NCBI GenBank assembly: GCA_937900425.1
Contig: CALCDT010000046.1
Coordinates: 1 to 25,121, forward strand
Source of the DNA: an uncultured Alphaproteobacteria bacterium
GTDB taxonomy: Bacteria > Pseudomonadota > Alphaproteobacteria > Rhizobiales > Pleomorphomonadaceae
Length of the DNA stretch: 25,121 nt
Direction of reading: 5' to 3'
The notes under the pieces: model-generated
The model's input: only the letters and a program-made list of their open reading frames with translations
Database searches by the model: none
What the model was told of the DNA's origin: nothing
Part shown: positions 8,862 through 16,163 of the stretch, piece by piece
How positions within the stretch are numbered: position 1 is the stretch's first letter
How the letters are laid out: every line of letters starts with the position of its first letter
Made by a program: the position numbers and the translations under genes

Positions 8862-11252
8862 ATGCAGAATCAGCCGACTTCCGCCGCCGCCCCCCGGTCC
8901 GAAAGCGAGGCGCCGGCGCCGCGGACGGGCTCGATCGCGGCGCGCGCCATGGCCGCCGCCCGTCCGGCCGCCGCCTATCTCGACAATCTCAATCCCGAAC
9001 AGCGCGACGCCATCCTCACGATCGAGGGGCCGCTGCTCGTGCTCGCCGGCGCCGGCACCGGCAAGACGCGGGTGCTGACCACCCGCATCGCCCACATCCT
9101 CGCCACCGGCCAGGCCTTCCCCTCGCAGATCCTCGCGGTGACCTTCACCAACAAGGCCGCCCGCGAGATGAAGGAGCGCATCGGCCACCTGGTCGGCGGA
9201 GCGGTCGAGGGCATGCCCTGGCTCGGCACCTTCCACTCGATCGGCGTCAAGCTGCTGCGCCGCCACGCGGAACTCGTCGGACTGCGCTCCGACTTCACCA
9301 TCCTCGACACCGACGACCAGATCCGCCTGCTCAAGCAGCAGATCCAGGCCGAGGGTCTCGACGAGAAGCGCTGGCCGGCGCGCCAGCTCGCCGGCCTGAT
9401 CGACGGCTGGAAGAACAAGGGCCTCGCCCCGAAGGACATTCCCGAGGGCGACGCCCGCTTCTTCGGCAACGGCCGCGGCCGCGAACTCTACGCAGGCTAC
9501 CAGGACCGGCTGAAGGTGCTCAACGCCGTCGACTTCGGCGACCTTCTCACCGAAACTCTCAGGCTGTTCCGCGAGAACCCCGACGTCCTCGCCGACTATC
9601 AGCGCCGCTTCCGCTTCATCCTCGTCGACGAGTATCAGGACACCAACGTCGTCCAGTATCTCTGGCTGCGCCTGCTCGCCCAGGGCTCGCGCAACATCTG
9701 CTGCGTCGGCGACGACGACCAGTCGATCTACGGCTGGCGCGGCGCCGAGGTCGACAACATCCTGCGCTTCGAGAAGGATTTCCCCGGCGCCAAGGTGGTC
9801 CGGCTCGAACGCAACTATCGCTCCACCGCCCACATCCTCGCCAGCGCTTCCCACCTCATCGCCCACAACGAGGCGCGGCTCGGCAAGACGCTGTTCACCG
9901 AGAGCGACGATCCCGACGCCGAGAAGGTCCGCGTCGCCGCGGCCTGGGATTCCGAAGAGGAGGCCCGTTCCATCGGCGATGCCATCGAGCGCCTTCAACG
10001 CCGCGGCGCCAGCCTCGACGAGGTCGCGATCCTGGTGCGCGCCTCGTTCCAGATGCGCGAATTCGAGGACCGCTTCGTCACCCTCGGCGTGCCCTACCGG
10101 GTGGTCGGCGGCCCGCGCTTCTACGAGCGGCTCGAAATCCGCGACGCCATCGCCTACTTCCGCCTCGTCAGCCAGCCGGCCGACGACCTCGCCTTCGAGC
10201 GCATCGTCAACACCCCGCGCCGCGGCATCGGCGACGCCACGGTCCAGATGCTCCACGCCTACGCCCGCGCCAACCGGGTGCCGCTGACCGAGGCCGCGGC
10301 CAACATGCTGGAGACCGAGGAGATCAAGGGCAAGGCCCGCTCGGGCCTGCGCGAGGTCATGGCCTCGCTCGGCCGCTGGCGCGGCCAGATCGACGCGCTT
10401 TCCCACATCGAACTCGCCGAACTGATCCTCGACGAGAGCGGCTACACGGCGATGTGGCAGAACGACCGCTCGGCCGAGGCGCCGGGGCGGCTGGAAAACC
10501 TCAAGGAACTGATCCGCTCGATGCAGGATTTCGAGAGCCTCGCCGGCTTCCTCGAACACATTTCCCTCGTCATGGACCGCGACGGTGCCGACGGCGCCGA
10601 GGCGGTGTCGATCATGACGCTGCATTCGGCCAAGGGTCTGGAATTCGACGACGTCTTCCTGCCGGGCTGGGAGGAAGGGCTGTTTCCGCACCAGCGCGCC
10701 CTCGACGAGAGCGGCCGCGCCGGCCTCGAGGAGGAGCGCCGCCTCGCCTATGTCGGCCTGACCCGGGCGCGAAAGCGCGCCTACGTCTGGTTCGCCTCCA
10801 ACCGCCGCATCCACGGCAGCTGGCAGTCGTCGATCCCGTCCCGATTCCTCGACGAACTGCCCGCCGCCCACGTCGAGGTCGTCGACCAGGGGTCGAGTTA
10901 CGGCGGCTACGCCAGAAGCACCTACGGCGCCTACGGCGAGAGCCGCTTCGACCGCGCCCAGAGCTTCTCCTCGTCCTACGACACGCCCGGCTGGCAGCGC
11001 GCCAAGGCGGCGCGGGCCGCCGGCGCGGGAACCGGCGTTCCGCCCGTCCGCACCGGGCCGAAGGTGATCGAGGGCGAATTGATCGCCCGCTCCGTCGTCG
11101 GCGGCGAGGCCCGCTTCGCGGTCGGTGCGCGCGTCTTTCACCAGAAGTTCGGCTACGGCGCCGTCTTCTCGGTCGACGGCAACAAGCTCACCGTCGATTT
11201 CGACAAGGCCGGCCGCAAGAAGGTCGTGGACAGCTTCGTCGACGAGGCGTGA
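8862..11252 (+). CDS. uvrD: ATP-dependent DNA helicase UvrD/PcrA (SF1A)
   Basis: 3'-5' DNA helicase of about 796 residues acting in nucleotide excision and mismatch repair and in clearing RecA or RNA polymerase from DNA. All SF1A motifs are present in order: LNPEQ (Q motif), AGAGTGKTR at residues 62-70 (Walker A), TFTNKAAREM (Ia), GTFHSIG (Ib), DEYQDTN (II), GDDDQSIYGWRGA (III), ERNYRST (IV), TLHSAKGLEFDDVFLPG (V) and EERRLAYVGLTRARK (VI). The C-terminus (GARVFHQKFGYGAV onwards) is the Tudor-like module of PcrA/UvrD that contacts RNA polymerase. The start is uncertain: ATGs at 8844, 8862 and 8949 all lack a good ribosome site. I use 8862 because TATCTT at 8850-8855 could be a -10 element placing transcription start at that ATG. 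The N-terminal 40 residues are Ala/Pro-rich and not conserved. Confidence 0.96.
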   Translation: MQNQPTSAAAPRSESEAPAPRTGSIAARAMAAARPAAAYLDNLNPEQRDAILTIEGPLLVLAGAGTGKTRVLTTRIAHILATGQAFPSQILAVTFTNKAAREMKERIGHLVGGAVEGMPWLGTFHSIGVKLLRRHAELVGLRSDFTILDTDDQIRLLKQQIQAEGLDEKRWPARQLAGLIDGWKNKGLAPKDIPEGDARFFGNGRGRELYAGYQDRLKVLNAVDFGDLLTETLRLFRENPDVLADYQRRFRFILVDEYQDTNVVQYLWLRLLAQGSRNICCVGDDDQSIYGWRGAEVDNILRFEKDFPGAKVVRLERNYRSTAHILASASHLIAHNEARLGKTLFTESDDPDAEKVRVAAAWDSEEEARSIGDAIERLQRRGASLDEVAILVRASFQMREFEDRFVTLGVPYRVVGGPRFYERLEIRDAIAYFRLVSQPADDLAFERIVNTPRRGIGDATVQMLHAYARANRVPLTEAAANMLETEEIKGKARSGLREVMASLGRWRGQIDALSHIELAELILDESGYTAMWQNDRSAEAPGRLENLKELIRSMQDFESLAGFLEHISLVMDRDGADGAEAVSIMTLHSAKGLEFDDVFLPGWEEGLFPHQRALDESGRAGLEEERRLAYVGLTRARKRAYVWFASNRRIHGSWQSSIPSRFLDELPAAHVEVVDQGSSYGGYARSTYGAYGESRFDRAQSFSSSYDTPGWQRAKAARAAGAGTGVPPVRTGPKVIEGELIARSVVGGEARFAVGARVFHQKFGYGAVFSVDGNKLTVDFDKAGRKKVVDSFVDEA

Positions 11253-11376
11253 CCGGGTCGGCCGTTGCTCGGCGGATCACGGCGCCATGGTCCCTCGCCC
11301 CGGCGCTGGCGAAGACCGGCTCTTGTGGATCGTGGCGTTTCGAACGACCCGAACGTCGATCTCCGCACGAAGAAAA

Positions 11377-11404
11377 GCCCCCGCGCTCCAGGAAGCGCGG
11401 GGGC
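11377..11404 (-). terminator. rho-independent terminator after the PRC-barrel gene
   Basis: An 11-bp perfect stem (gcccccgcgct pairing with agcgcgggggc) with a 6-base loop. On the minus strand it is followed by TTTTCTTC. It lies 26 bases past the stop of the minus-strand PRC-barrel gene. On the plus strand there is no T-run, so it probably serves the minus strand only, though it may also block read-through from uvrD. Confidence 0.88.
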
Positions 11405-11430
11405 CGGTCTTCCGCGATGCGGAGAGACGA

Positions 11431-12105
11431 TTACTGCGGGGCCGTGGCCGGAGCGCCGACCGAGCCCGTCGGGGCGTCGGTGCCGGTGGCGGACATCGGC
11501 TGCTCGGCGGCGATGTCGGCGAGCGTACGGAACTCCGGAGCCGATTCCAGCTCTTCCTTGGAGCGGTTCAGCACCACGCGCTGGTTGGCGTCCCCGTCGG
11601 TGACGACCGTGAACTCGTCGTAGTTCACCGCCACGTCCTTGGTGCCGATGCCGAGGAAACCGCCGACGCCGACGACGAGCGCCTTGATCTGGCCTTCCTC
11701 GGTGGCGACGACGTCGGTCACGGCGCCGATGCCCTCGTCCTGGCTGTTGTAGATGTTGGTGCCCATCAGCTCGCTGGCGATGATCTCACCCGGCTGCTGC
11801 TCGGCGATGAAGGTCTCGGTCGAGGCCGCGGCGGTGTCCATGCCCGTCGCCGGCGCAGGCTCGGCGGCGGTGTCCATGTCCGTCGAGGGAGCCGTCTCGG
11901 TGGCGGCGGAGCCGCCCGGCGTGCTCATGTCGGTGTCAGGGGTGGTGGTCGGAGCCGCGGTGTTGCTGTCCATCGGCTCCGAATTGGCGGCCGGAGCGTT
12001 CATCGTGCCCGTGGCCGGATCGTTCGTCGGCGCCGCATCCTGAGCCATCACCGGAGCGGTGGCCAGAAGAGCGGTGAGAGCGGTGGCGGTCAGAAGCGTC
12101 TTCAT
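11431..12105 (-). CDS. Periplasmic PRC-barrel domain protein
   Basis: Protein of 224 residues with a signal peptide (MKTLLTATALTALLATAPVMA, cut before QDA) and a low-complexity Thr/Ala/Pro/Asp/Met-rich segment at residues 22-98 in which short units such as MDTAA recur. A PRC-barrel domain covers about residues 105-180 (ASELMGTNIYN, GIGAVTDVV, VGVGGFLGIGTKDVAV) and a short tail follows. PRC-barrel proteins of this secreted type are common in Rhizobiales; their biochemical role is unclear and several have been linked to stress responses. The ATG at 12105 is preceded by GGAGGA with proper spacing, and the 26-codon upstream extension lacks homologous character. The gene appears monocistronic: a strong terminator follows and a possible EcfG-type promoter precedes it. 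Confidence 0.9.
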   Translation of the reverse strand: MKTLLTATALTALLATAPVMAQDAAPTNDPATGTMNAPAANSEPMDSNTAAPTTTPDTDMSTPGGSAATETAPSTDMDTAAEPAPATGMDTAAASTETFIAEQQPGEIIASELMGTNIYNSQDEGIGAVTDVVATEEGQIKALVVGVGGFLGIGTKDVAVNYDEFTVVTDGDANQRVVLNRSKEELESAPEFRTLADIAAEQPMSATGTDAPTGSVGAPATAPQ

Positions 12106-12205
12106 GATATCCTCCAGTCCTAATTCATCCAAGAATTGCCCCGCGGACGACACGGTTGCCGTATCCCCCTCGGTCCATTCCACTTGCTTCTACCTTGCGA
12201 TCAGC

Positions 12206-12221
12206 CGACTTGTTGAAGTCG
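12206..12221. repeat. short inverted repeat upstream of the PRC-barrel gene
   Basis: CGACTT-GTTG-AAGTCG, six-base arms around four bases, about 100 bases before the PRC-barrel start. It could be an operator or a small leader hairpin; chance is also possible. Confidence 0.3.
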
Positions 12222-12250
12222 CCGCCCACAAGGCGTTTGCATGACTGGAA

Positions 12251-12275
12251 AACATCGCACCCGGACTTTTGTTCC
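12251..12275 (-). promoter_or_regulatory. candidate EcfG (general stress response) promoter for the PRC-barrel gene
   Basis: On the minus strand GGAAC (12275-12271) is followed after exactly 16 bases by TGTT (12254-12251). The alphaproteobacterial EcfG consensus is GGAAC-N16/17-CGTT, so the -35 is perfect and the -10 matches three of four. It would give a leader of about 140 bases. Secreted PRC-barrel genes are known among general stress regulons in this class, which makes the match more plausible. Confidence 0.4.
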
Positions 12276-12302
12276 TCCTGATTTCAGGCTCCGCCTCCGC
12301 TT

Positions 12303-14141
12303 TCAGTCCCCCTCCCCATCCTGGCCGAGCGGACGGGTCGCCTGCTCCAGCCAGGCCCGGTCGGCGGCGTCGGTGACGAGCGGGCCGACCTCGTCGCGGA
12401 CGCGGCGGTGATAGGCGTCGAGCCAGGCGATCTCCTCCCCCGACATCAGGCCGGGCGCGACCAGGCGCGTGTCGATCGGGGCCAGCGTCAGCGTCTCGAA
12501 CCCCATCATCGGCCGCTCGCCGCCGGCGACCGGCTGCGGGGCGGTGACGACCACCAGATTCTCGATGCGGATGCCGTAGGCGCCGTCCTTGTAGTAGCCC
12601 GGCTCGTTGGAGAGGATCATGCCCGGCTCGAGCGGCACGTGGCTGATCCGCGAAATGCGCTGCGGCCCCTCGTGGACCGAGAGATAGACGCCGACGCCGT
12701 GGCCGGTGCCGTGGTCGAAGTCGAGCCCGGCGCTCCACAGCGCCTGGCGCGCCAGCACGTCGAGATGGGCGCCGGTGGTGCCCTTCGGGAAGCGCGCCCG
12801 CGAGATCGCGATCATGCCCTTGAGCACCCGGGTGTAGCGGTCCTTCATTTCCGACGTCGCCGTGCCGACGATCACCGTCCGGGTGATGTCGGTGGTGCCG
12901 TCCTCGTATTGCGCGCCGGAATCGATCAGGAAGATGCCGTCCATCGCCAGCGGCAGGCTGCTCGCGTGCGTCACCCGATAGTGCGGGATCGCCGCGTGCG
13001 GGCCGGCGGCGGAAATCGTGTCGAACGAAATCTCGCGGAGCGCACCGGTCTCGGCCCGGATCGCCTCCAGCTTTTCGGCGACGACGACCTCGTCGAGCCC
13101 ACCCTTCGGCGCCTCGCGGTCGAGCCAGGCGAGGAAGCGTACCATCGCCGCCCCGTCGCGCAGGTGCGCCGCCCGGGTTCCATCGAGCTCGGCGGCGTTC
13201 TTGACCGCCTTCGGCAGCGTCACCGGATCGTCGCCCTCGACGATCACGGCGCCCGCGGCTTCGAGCAGGTCGACCGCCCGCACCGCCGCGGTCTTCGGGT
13301 CGATCAGGACGCAGGCCCGAGCCGCGCCGAGCGCCTCGAGCGCCGGGGCGAAATCTGACGGCTCGGCGACGTCGGCCACCGCCTCGAGACCGGCCCGGAC
13401 GGTGTTGGAGAGCTTGCGACCGTCGACGAACAGCGTCGGCCGCCCCTCGGCGCGCAGGATCGCGAAGGCGAGCGCCACCGGCGTGTGGGCGACGTCGGCG
13501 CCGCGGATGTTGAAGCTCCAGGCGATCGAATCGGTCTGCGTCAGCACCGCCGCGTCGGCACCGCGGTCGCGGACCAGCGCGCCGAGGCGGGCGAGTCGCC
13601 CGGCCGTCGCCTCGCCGGCGAGGGTCTCCTCGCGCAGCACGACCGCGCCGAGCGGCGCTTGCGGCCGGTCCGTCCAGACCGCGTCAAGCGGGTTGTCGGC
13701 GAGCGCGACGAGGTCGGCGCCCGCCCTGGTCAGCGCCTTCTCGAAACGGCGCACCTCGGCGCGGGTGTGAAGCCAGGGATCGAAGCCGATCACCGCGCCC
13801 CGCGCCACCGCCTTCGCCAGCCACTCCGCCGGCGGCTCGTCGACGAGATGGCGCGGCTCGAACACCGTCGTGTCGACCTGGCCGCGGACCTGGATGGTGT
13901 AGCGGCCGTCGACGAAGACGGCGGCGCGGTCGGCCAGCACGATGCAGAGCCCGGCCGAGCCGGTGAAGCCGGTCAGCCAGGCGAGGCGCTGGGCCGAGGG
14001 CGGGATGTATTCGCCCTGGTGCTCGTCGGCGAGCGGCACGAGGAAACCGTCGATCCCGCGCGCGGTGAGCTCGGCCCGCAGCAGGGCGAGGCGCCCGGCG
14101 CCGGTGGACGGGTCGGACGTCGTCTCGAAACTCTGGAACAT
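12303..14141 (-). CDS. pepP: Xaa-Pro aminopeptidase, three-domain M24B type
   Basis: Cytosolic metallopeptidase of 612 residues that removes the N-terminal residue from peptides with proline in second position. Length and layout match the three-domain aminopeptidase P of the XPNPEP1 type rather than the 440-residue E. coli PepP: two creatinase-like N-terminal domains and a C-terminal pita-bread catalytic domain. Metal and catalytic residues are in DSGAQYEDGTTDITRT (two Asp), HGTGHGVGVYLSVHEGP (His, around residues 477-493), SNEPGYYKDGAYGIRIEN (two Glu). The ATG at 14141 starts MFQSFE and has GAGGA nine bases upstream; the longer frame to 14417 adds Arg-rich sequence without family resemblance. 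The gene lies between the PRC-barrel gene and a long intergenic region from which the DUF1127-like gene diverges. Confidence 0.94.
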   Translation of the reverse strand: MFQSFETTSDPSTGAGRLALLRAELTARGIDGFLVPLADEHQGEYIPPSAQRLAWLTGFTGSAGLCIVLADRAAVFVDGRYTIQVRGQVDTTVFEPRHLVDEPPAEWLAKAVARGAVIGFDPWLHTRAEVRRFEKALTRAGADLVALADNPLDAVWTDRPQAPLGAVVLREETLAGEATAGRLARLGALVRDRGADAAVLTQTDSIAWSFNIRGADVAHTPVALAFAILRAEGRPTLFVDGRKLSNTVRAGLEAVADVAEPSDFAPALEALGAARACVLIDPKTAAVRAVDLLEAAGAVIVEGDDPVTLPKAVKNAAELDGTRAAHLRDGAAMVRFLAWLDREAPKGGLDEVVVAEKLEAIRAETGALREISFDTISAAGPHAAIPHYRVTHASSLPLAMDGIFLIDSGAQYEDGTTDITRTVIVGTATSEMKDRYTRVLKGMIAISRARFPKGTTGAHLDVLARQALWSAGLDFDHGTGHGVGVYLSVHEGPQRISRISHVPLEPGMILSNEPGYYKDGAYGIRIENLVVVTAPQPVAGGERPMMGFETLTLAPIDTRLVAPGLMSGEEIAWLDAYHRRVRDEVGPLVTDAADRAWLEQATRPLGQDGEGD

Positions 14142-14615
14142 GGCGGCGGGTCCTCGGATCGTGGCGGGGTTCCTGGCGGCGAGCTTTCGGGAATCGACCG
14201 CGCGGGAGGGCAGGCCGCGAGCTAACGGCCGGGCGGAACGGCCGTCAACCCGCCTCGGCCGACGGTATCGTCCGGTGGGCCCATGCGGATTTCGCAAGGC
14301 TGAACCAGCGGACATGCACTTCCTGCACCAGGACGACTCCCCTATCTTGTGCATCGCAACATGGCGAGGAGACGGCTTCGGCCGGATGCCGTGTCGCACG
14401 GCCAATGGGCTCGGCATCCGGGCGGACGGCCCGGCGCCGAACGACGAAACGGACCCTGCGGCCGCCGGCTGCGGCGGTCTCTCCGTCCGGCCGAGAAGAA
14501 TCAGACCCTATCGGGAGGTTGCCGTCCGATCGGGCCCTTCGGGCCGGACCGGGCAGTTCATCGTCGCCGCAGGCCGGAAGCGATCCGCCGCGGCCCACAC
14601 AGGAAAGACGACACG
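14142..14615. other. 474-base intergenic region between divergent aminopeptidase P and DUF1127-like genes
   Basis: No open frame here has a ribosome site and protein-like composition. It holds a possible heat-shock type promoter on the plus strand near 14319-14348 and a GGCCC-TTC-GGGCC mini-hairpin near 14536-14549. The rest is GC-rich and shows nothing I can name. If the promoter is real, the DUF1127-like mRNA has a leader of about 260 bases, unusually long for so small a gene. Confidence 0.5.
14319..14348 (+). promoter_or_regulatory. weak candidate promoter upstream of the DUF1127-like gene
   Basis: CTTC (14319-14322), 18 bases, then CCTATCTT (14341-14348). This resembles alphaproteobacterial heat-shock (RpoH) promoters of the form CTTG-N17-CYTATNT, with one mismatch in the -35. 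A sigma-70 reading is also possible. Confidence 0.25.
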
Positions 14616-14831
14616 ATGGCGACCCGCAGCGACATGATCGACAGCGCCGCACGGCGCAGCGGCTTCGGCCTGTTCCGCCGCACCTTCGAGATGATGATGG
14701 GGGCGCGCGAGCGTCAGGCCCGCCGCTTCGTCACCGCCTACCTCGCCTCGCTCGACGCCGAGACCCTCGCCGGCCTCGGCTACGAGCCGGAGGAGATCCG
14801 GCGCATCCTGCGCCGCCAGACCGCCCGCTGA
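14616..14831 (+). CDS. Small basic DUF1127-like protein
   Basis: Protein of 71 residues, strongly basic. The C-terminal half (RERQARRFVTAYLASLDAET followed by LAGLGYEPEEIRRILRR) has the arrangement of DUF1127/YjiS-like proteins: a helix with spaced arginines, a leucine-rich turn with L-D, then L-x-x-L-G and an EEIRR helix. Small DUF1127 proteins of alphaproteobacteria have been linked to RNA turnover and nutrient adaptation, but the function of this one is not known. The start at 14616 has AGGAAAG upstream with somewhat long spacing. It stands alone on the plus strand and converges with prmA, 28 bases apart. Confidence 0.72.
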   Translation: MATRSDMIDSAARRSGFGLFRRTFEMMMGARERQARRFVTAYLASLDAETLAGLGYEPEEIRRILRRQTAR

Positions 14832-14859
14832 TCGCTCCTCGCGGGCCGGTGATCATGCC

Positions 14860-15768
14860 TCAGCGCCGCGACGGCGGGGCGTAGCCGAGCACCAGCGTCG
14901 CCCAGCCCTCGCGCACGAAGGCTTCGCGGCGGCGAAAGCCCTGCGCGCGGAAGGCGGCGTCGACCTCGGCCGCCTGGTTCGCCAGCAGGCCGGAGAGGAT
15001 GACGACGGCTCCGGGCATCGCCCGGGCCCGGATTTCGGGCGCGAGGCTCTTCAGCGGCCCGGCGAGGATGTTGGCGAGGACGAGATCGAACCGCCCCGAG
15101 GCGAGCCGCGGATGGCGGAAGCCCTCGGCGGTCACCCCTTCGACCAGCCGGCCGACGCCGTTGAGCGCGGCGTTCTCCAACGCGATCCGCGTCGACACCG
15201 GGTCGATGTCGCTGGCGAGCACCCGCGTGCCGGTCAGCTTGGCATGGGCGATGGCGAGCACGCCCGACCCGGTGCCGAGATCCAGCACCGACCGGAACCG
15301 CCGCAGCCGCGACAGCCGCGACAGCGCGACGAGGCAGCCCCAGGTCGTCGGATGATGGCCGGTGCCGAAGGCCTGGTTGGCTTCGATCTCGAGCCCGATC
15401 GCCCCGGCGGGAAGATGGTCGCGGTCGTGGGCGCCGTGCACCACGAAGCGCCCCGCCACCACCGGCGCGAGGCCCTTCAGGCTTTCCGCGACCCAGTCGA
15501 TCTCCGGCAGCGCCTCCACCGTCAGCGGCGCCCCGAAGGCGTCGCTGCCGAGGATGTCGCGGATCCGCGCCTCGATATCGCCCGGATCGCCGTCGTCGAA
15601 ATAGACGTCGACCGCCCATTCCGCCGCCCGGTCGGTGCCGATCTCCGACGGCTCGCCCTGCTCCGACCACGCCACCGGCACCTCGTCGCCGAGGGCCGTC
15701 TCGAGCAACGAGGCGATCCGCTCGGCCTCGGCCGGTCCGGCGATCAGGCGGGCGTGGATCTGGGGCAT
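14860..15768 (-). CDS. prmA: Ribosomal protein L11 methyltransferase
   Basis: S-adenosylmethionine-dependent enzyme of 302 residues that trimethylates ribosomal protein L11. The N-terminal substrate-recognition domain is followed by the class I Rossmann methyltransferase domain. Diagnostic motifs are NQAFGTGHHPTTWGCL (the PrmA GTGxHxTT block), DLGTGSGVLAIAHAK (SAM motif I), ASDIDP (motif II) and LVLANILAGPLKSLAPE (the NILA motif IV). The ATG at 15768 has AAGGA six bases upstream; the frame can be extended to 15927 but only into Arg-rich, non-family sequence. It lies downstream of ligA on the same strand but 395 bases away, so it probably has its own promoter. Confidence 0.95.
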   Translation of the reverse strand: MPQIHARLIAGPAEAERIASLLETALGDEVPVAWSEQGEPSEIGTDRAAEWAVDVYFDDGDPGDIEARIRDILGSDAFGAPLTVEALPEIDWVAESLKGLAPVVAGRFVVHGAHDRDHLPAGAIGLEIEANQAFGTGHHPTTWGCLVALSRLSRLRRFRSVLDLGTGSGVLAIAHAKLTGTRVLASDIDPVSTRIALENAALNGVGRLVEGVTAEGFRHPRLASGRFDLVLANILAGPLKSLAPEIRARAMPGAVVILSGLLANQAAEVDAAFRAQGFRRREAFVREGWATLVLGYAPPSRR

Positions 15769-16163
15769 GCTCGGTCCTTCGCAAACGTGAGGGGAAACCG
15801 CCGGCCCGAGGGGCGAAAGCCGCGGTCTTCTTCTCTTGACGCCCGCCCGGGCCCTGCGCCGGAAAACGGGCCGATCGCGGCCTGCCGCTCTCCTGAGGGC
15901 CATCCCTCGCCGTGGAGGCGGCGGCACCTCGCCCTCGCCCGCGAGCCGGACAGCCGAGGGCCTGCCGCCGCGGCGATCCGGGCGGCGCGAAACCTACACC
16001 GACGGCCCGGGGCCGAGAACCGAAATGTTCAAGACCTGGACGTCCCCGCCGGCGAGCCCGCAGAGGGAGGAAACGAACCGCGACGCGCCGGCCCGGCACG
16101 CTCGGAGCGAGCACGTCGGCCACGGCCCCGGCGACACCCGCCGGACCGATCCCCCCGTCGCCC
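15769..16163. other. 395-base gap between ligA and prmA
   Basis: GC-rich sequence on which both strands stay open by composition only. No frame has a ribosome site together with protein-like composition. A short GCTCG-GAG-CGAGC inverted repeat near 16099-16111 is not followed by a T-run on either strand. I see no supported gene, RNA or terminator. Confidence 0.5.

Noticed and set aside
8751..11141. 796-codon minus-strand frame opposite uvrD
   Set aside because: It mirrors the helicase gene, whose motifs are complete on the plus strand; the antisense product has no family character.
14860..15927. Longer N-terminus for PrmA
   Set aside because: The added 53 residues are Arg/Pro-rich and unlike PrmA; the ATG at 15768 has a good ribosome site.
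16021..16160. Possible small plus-strand gene starting MFKTWTS in the ligA-prmA gap
   Set aside because: No ribosome site, and the frame simply runs on into sequence antisense to ligA.
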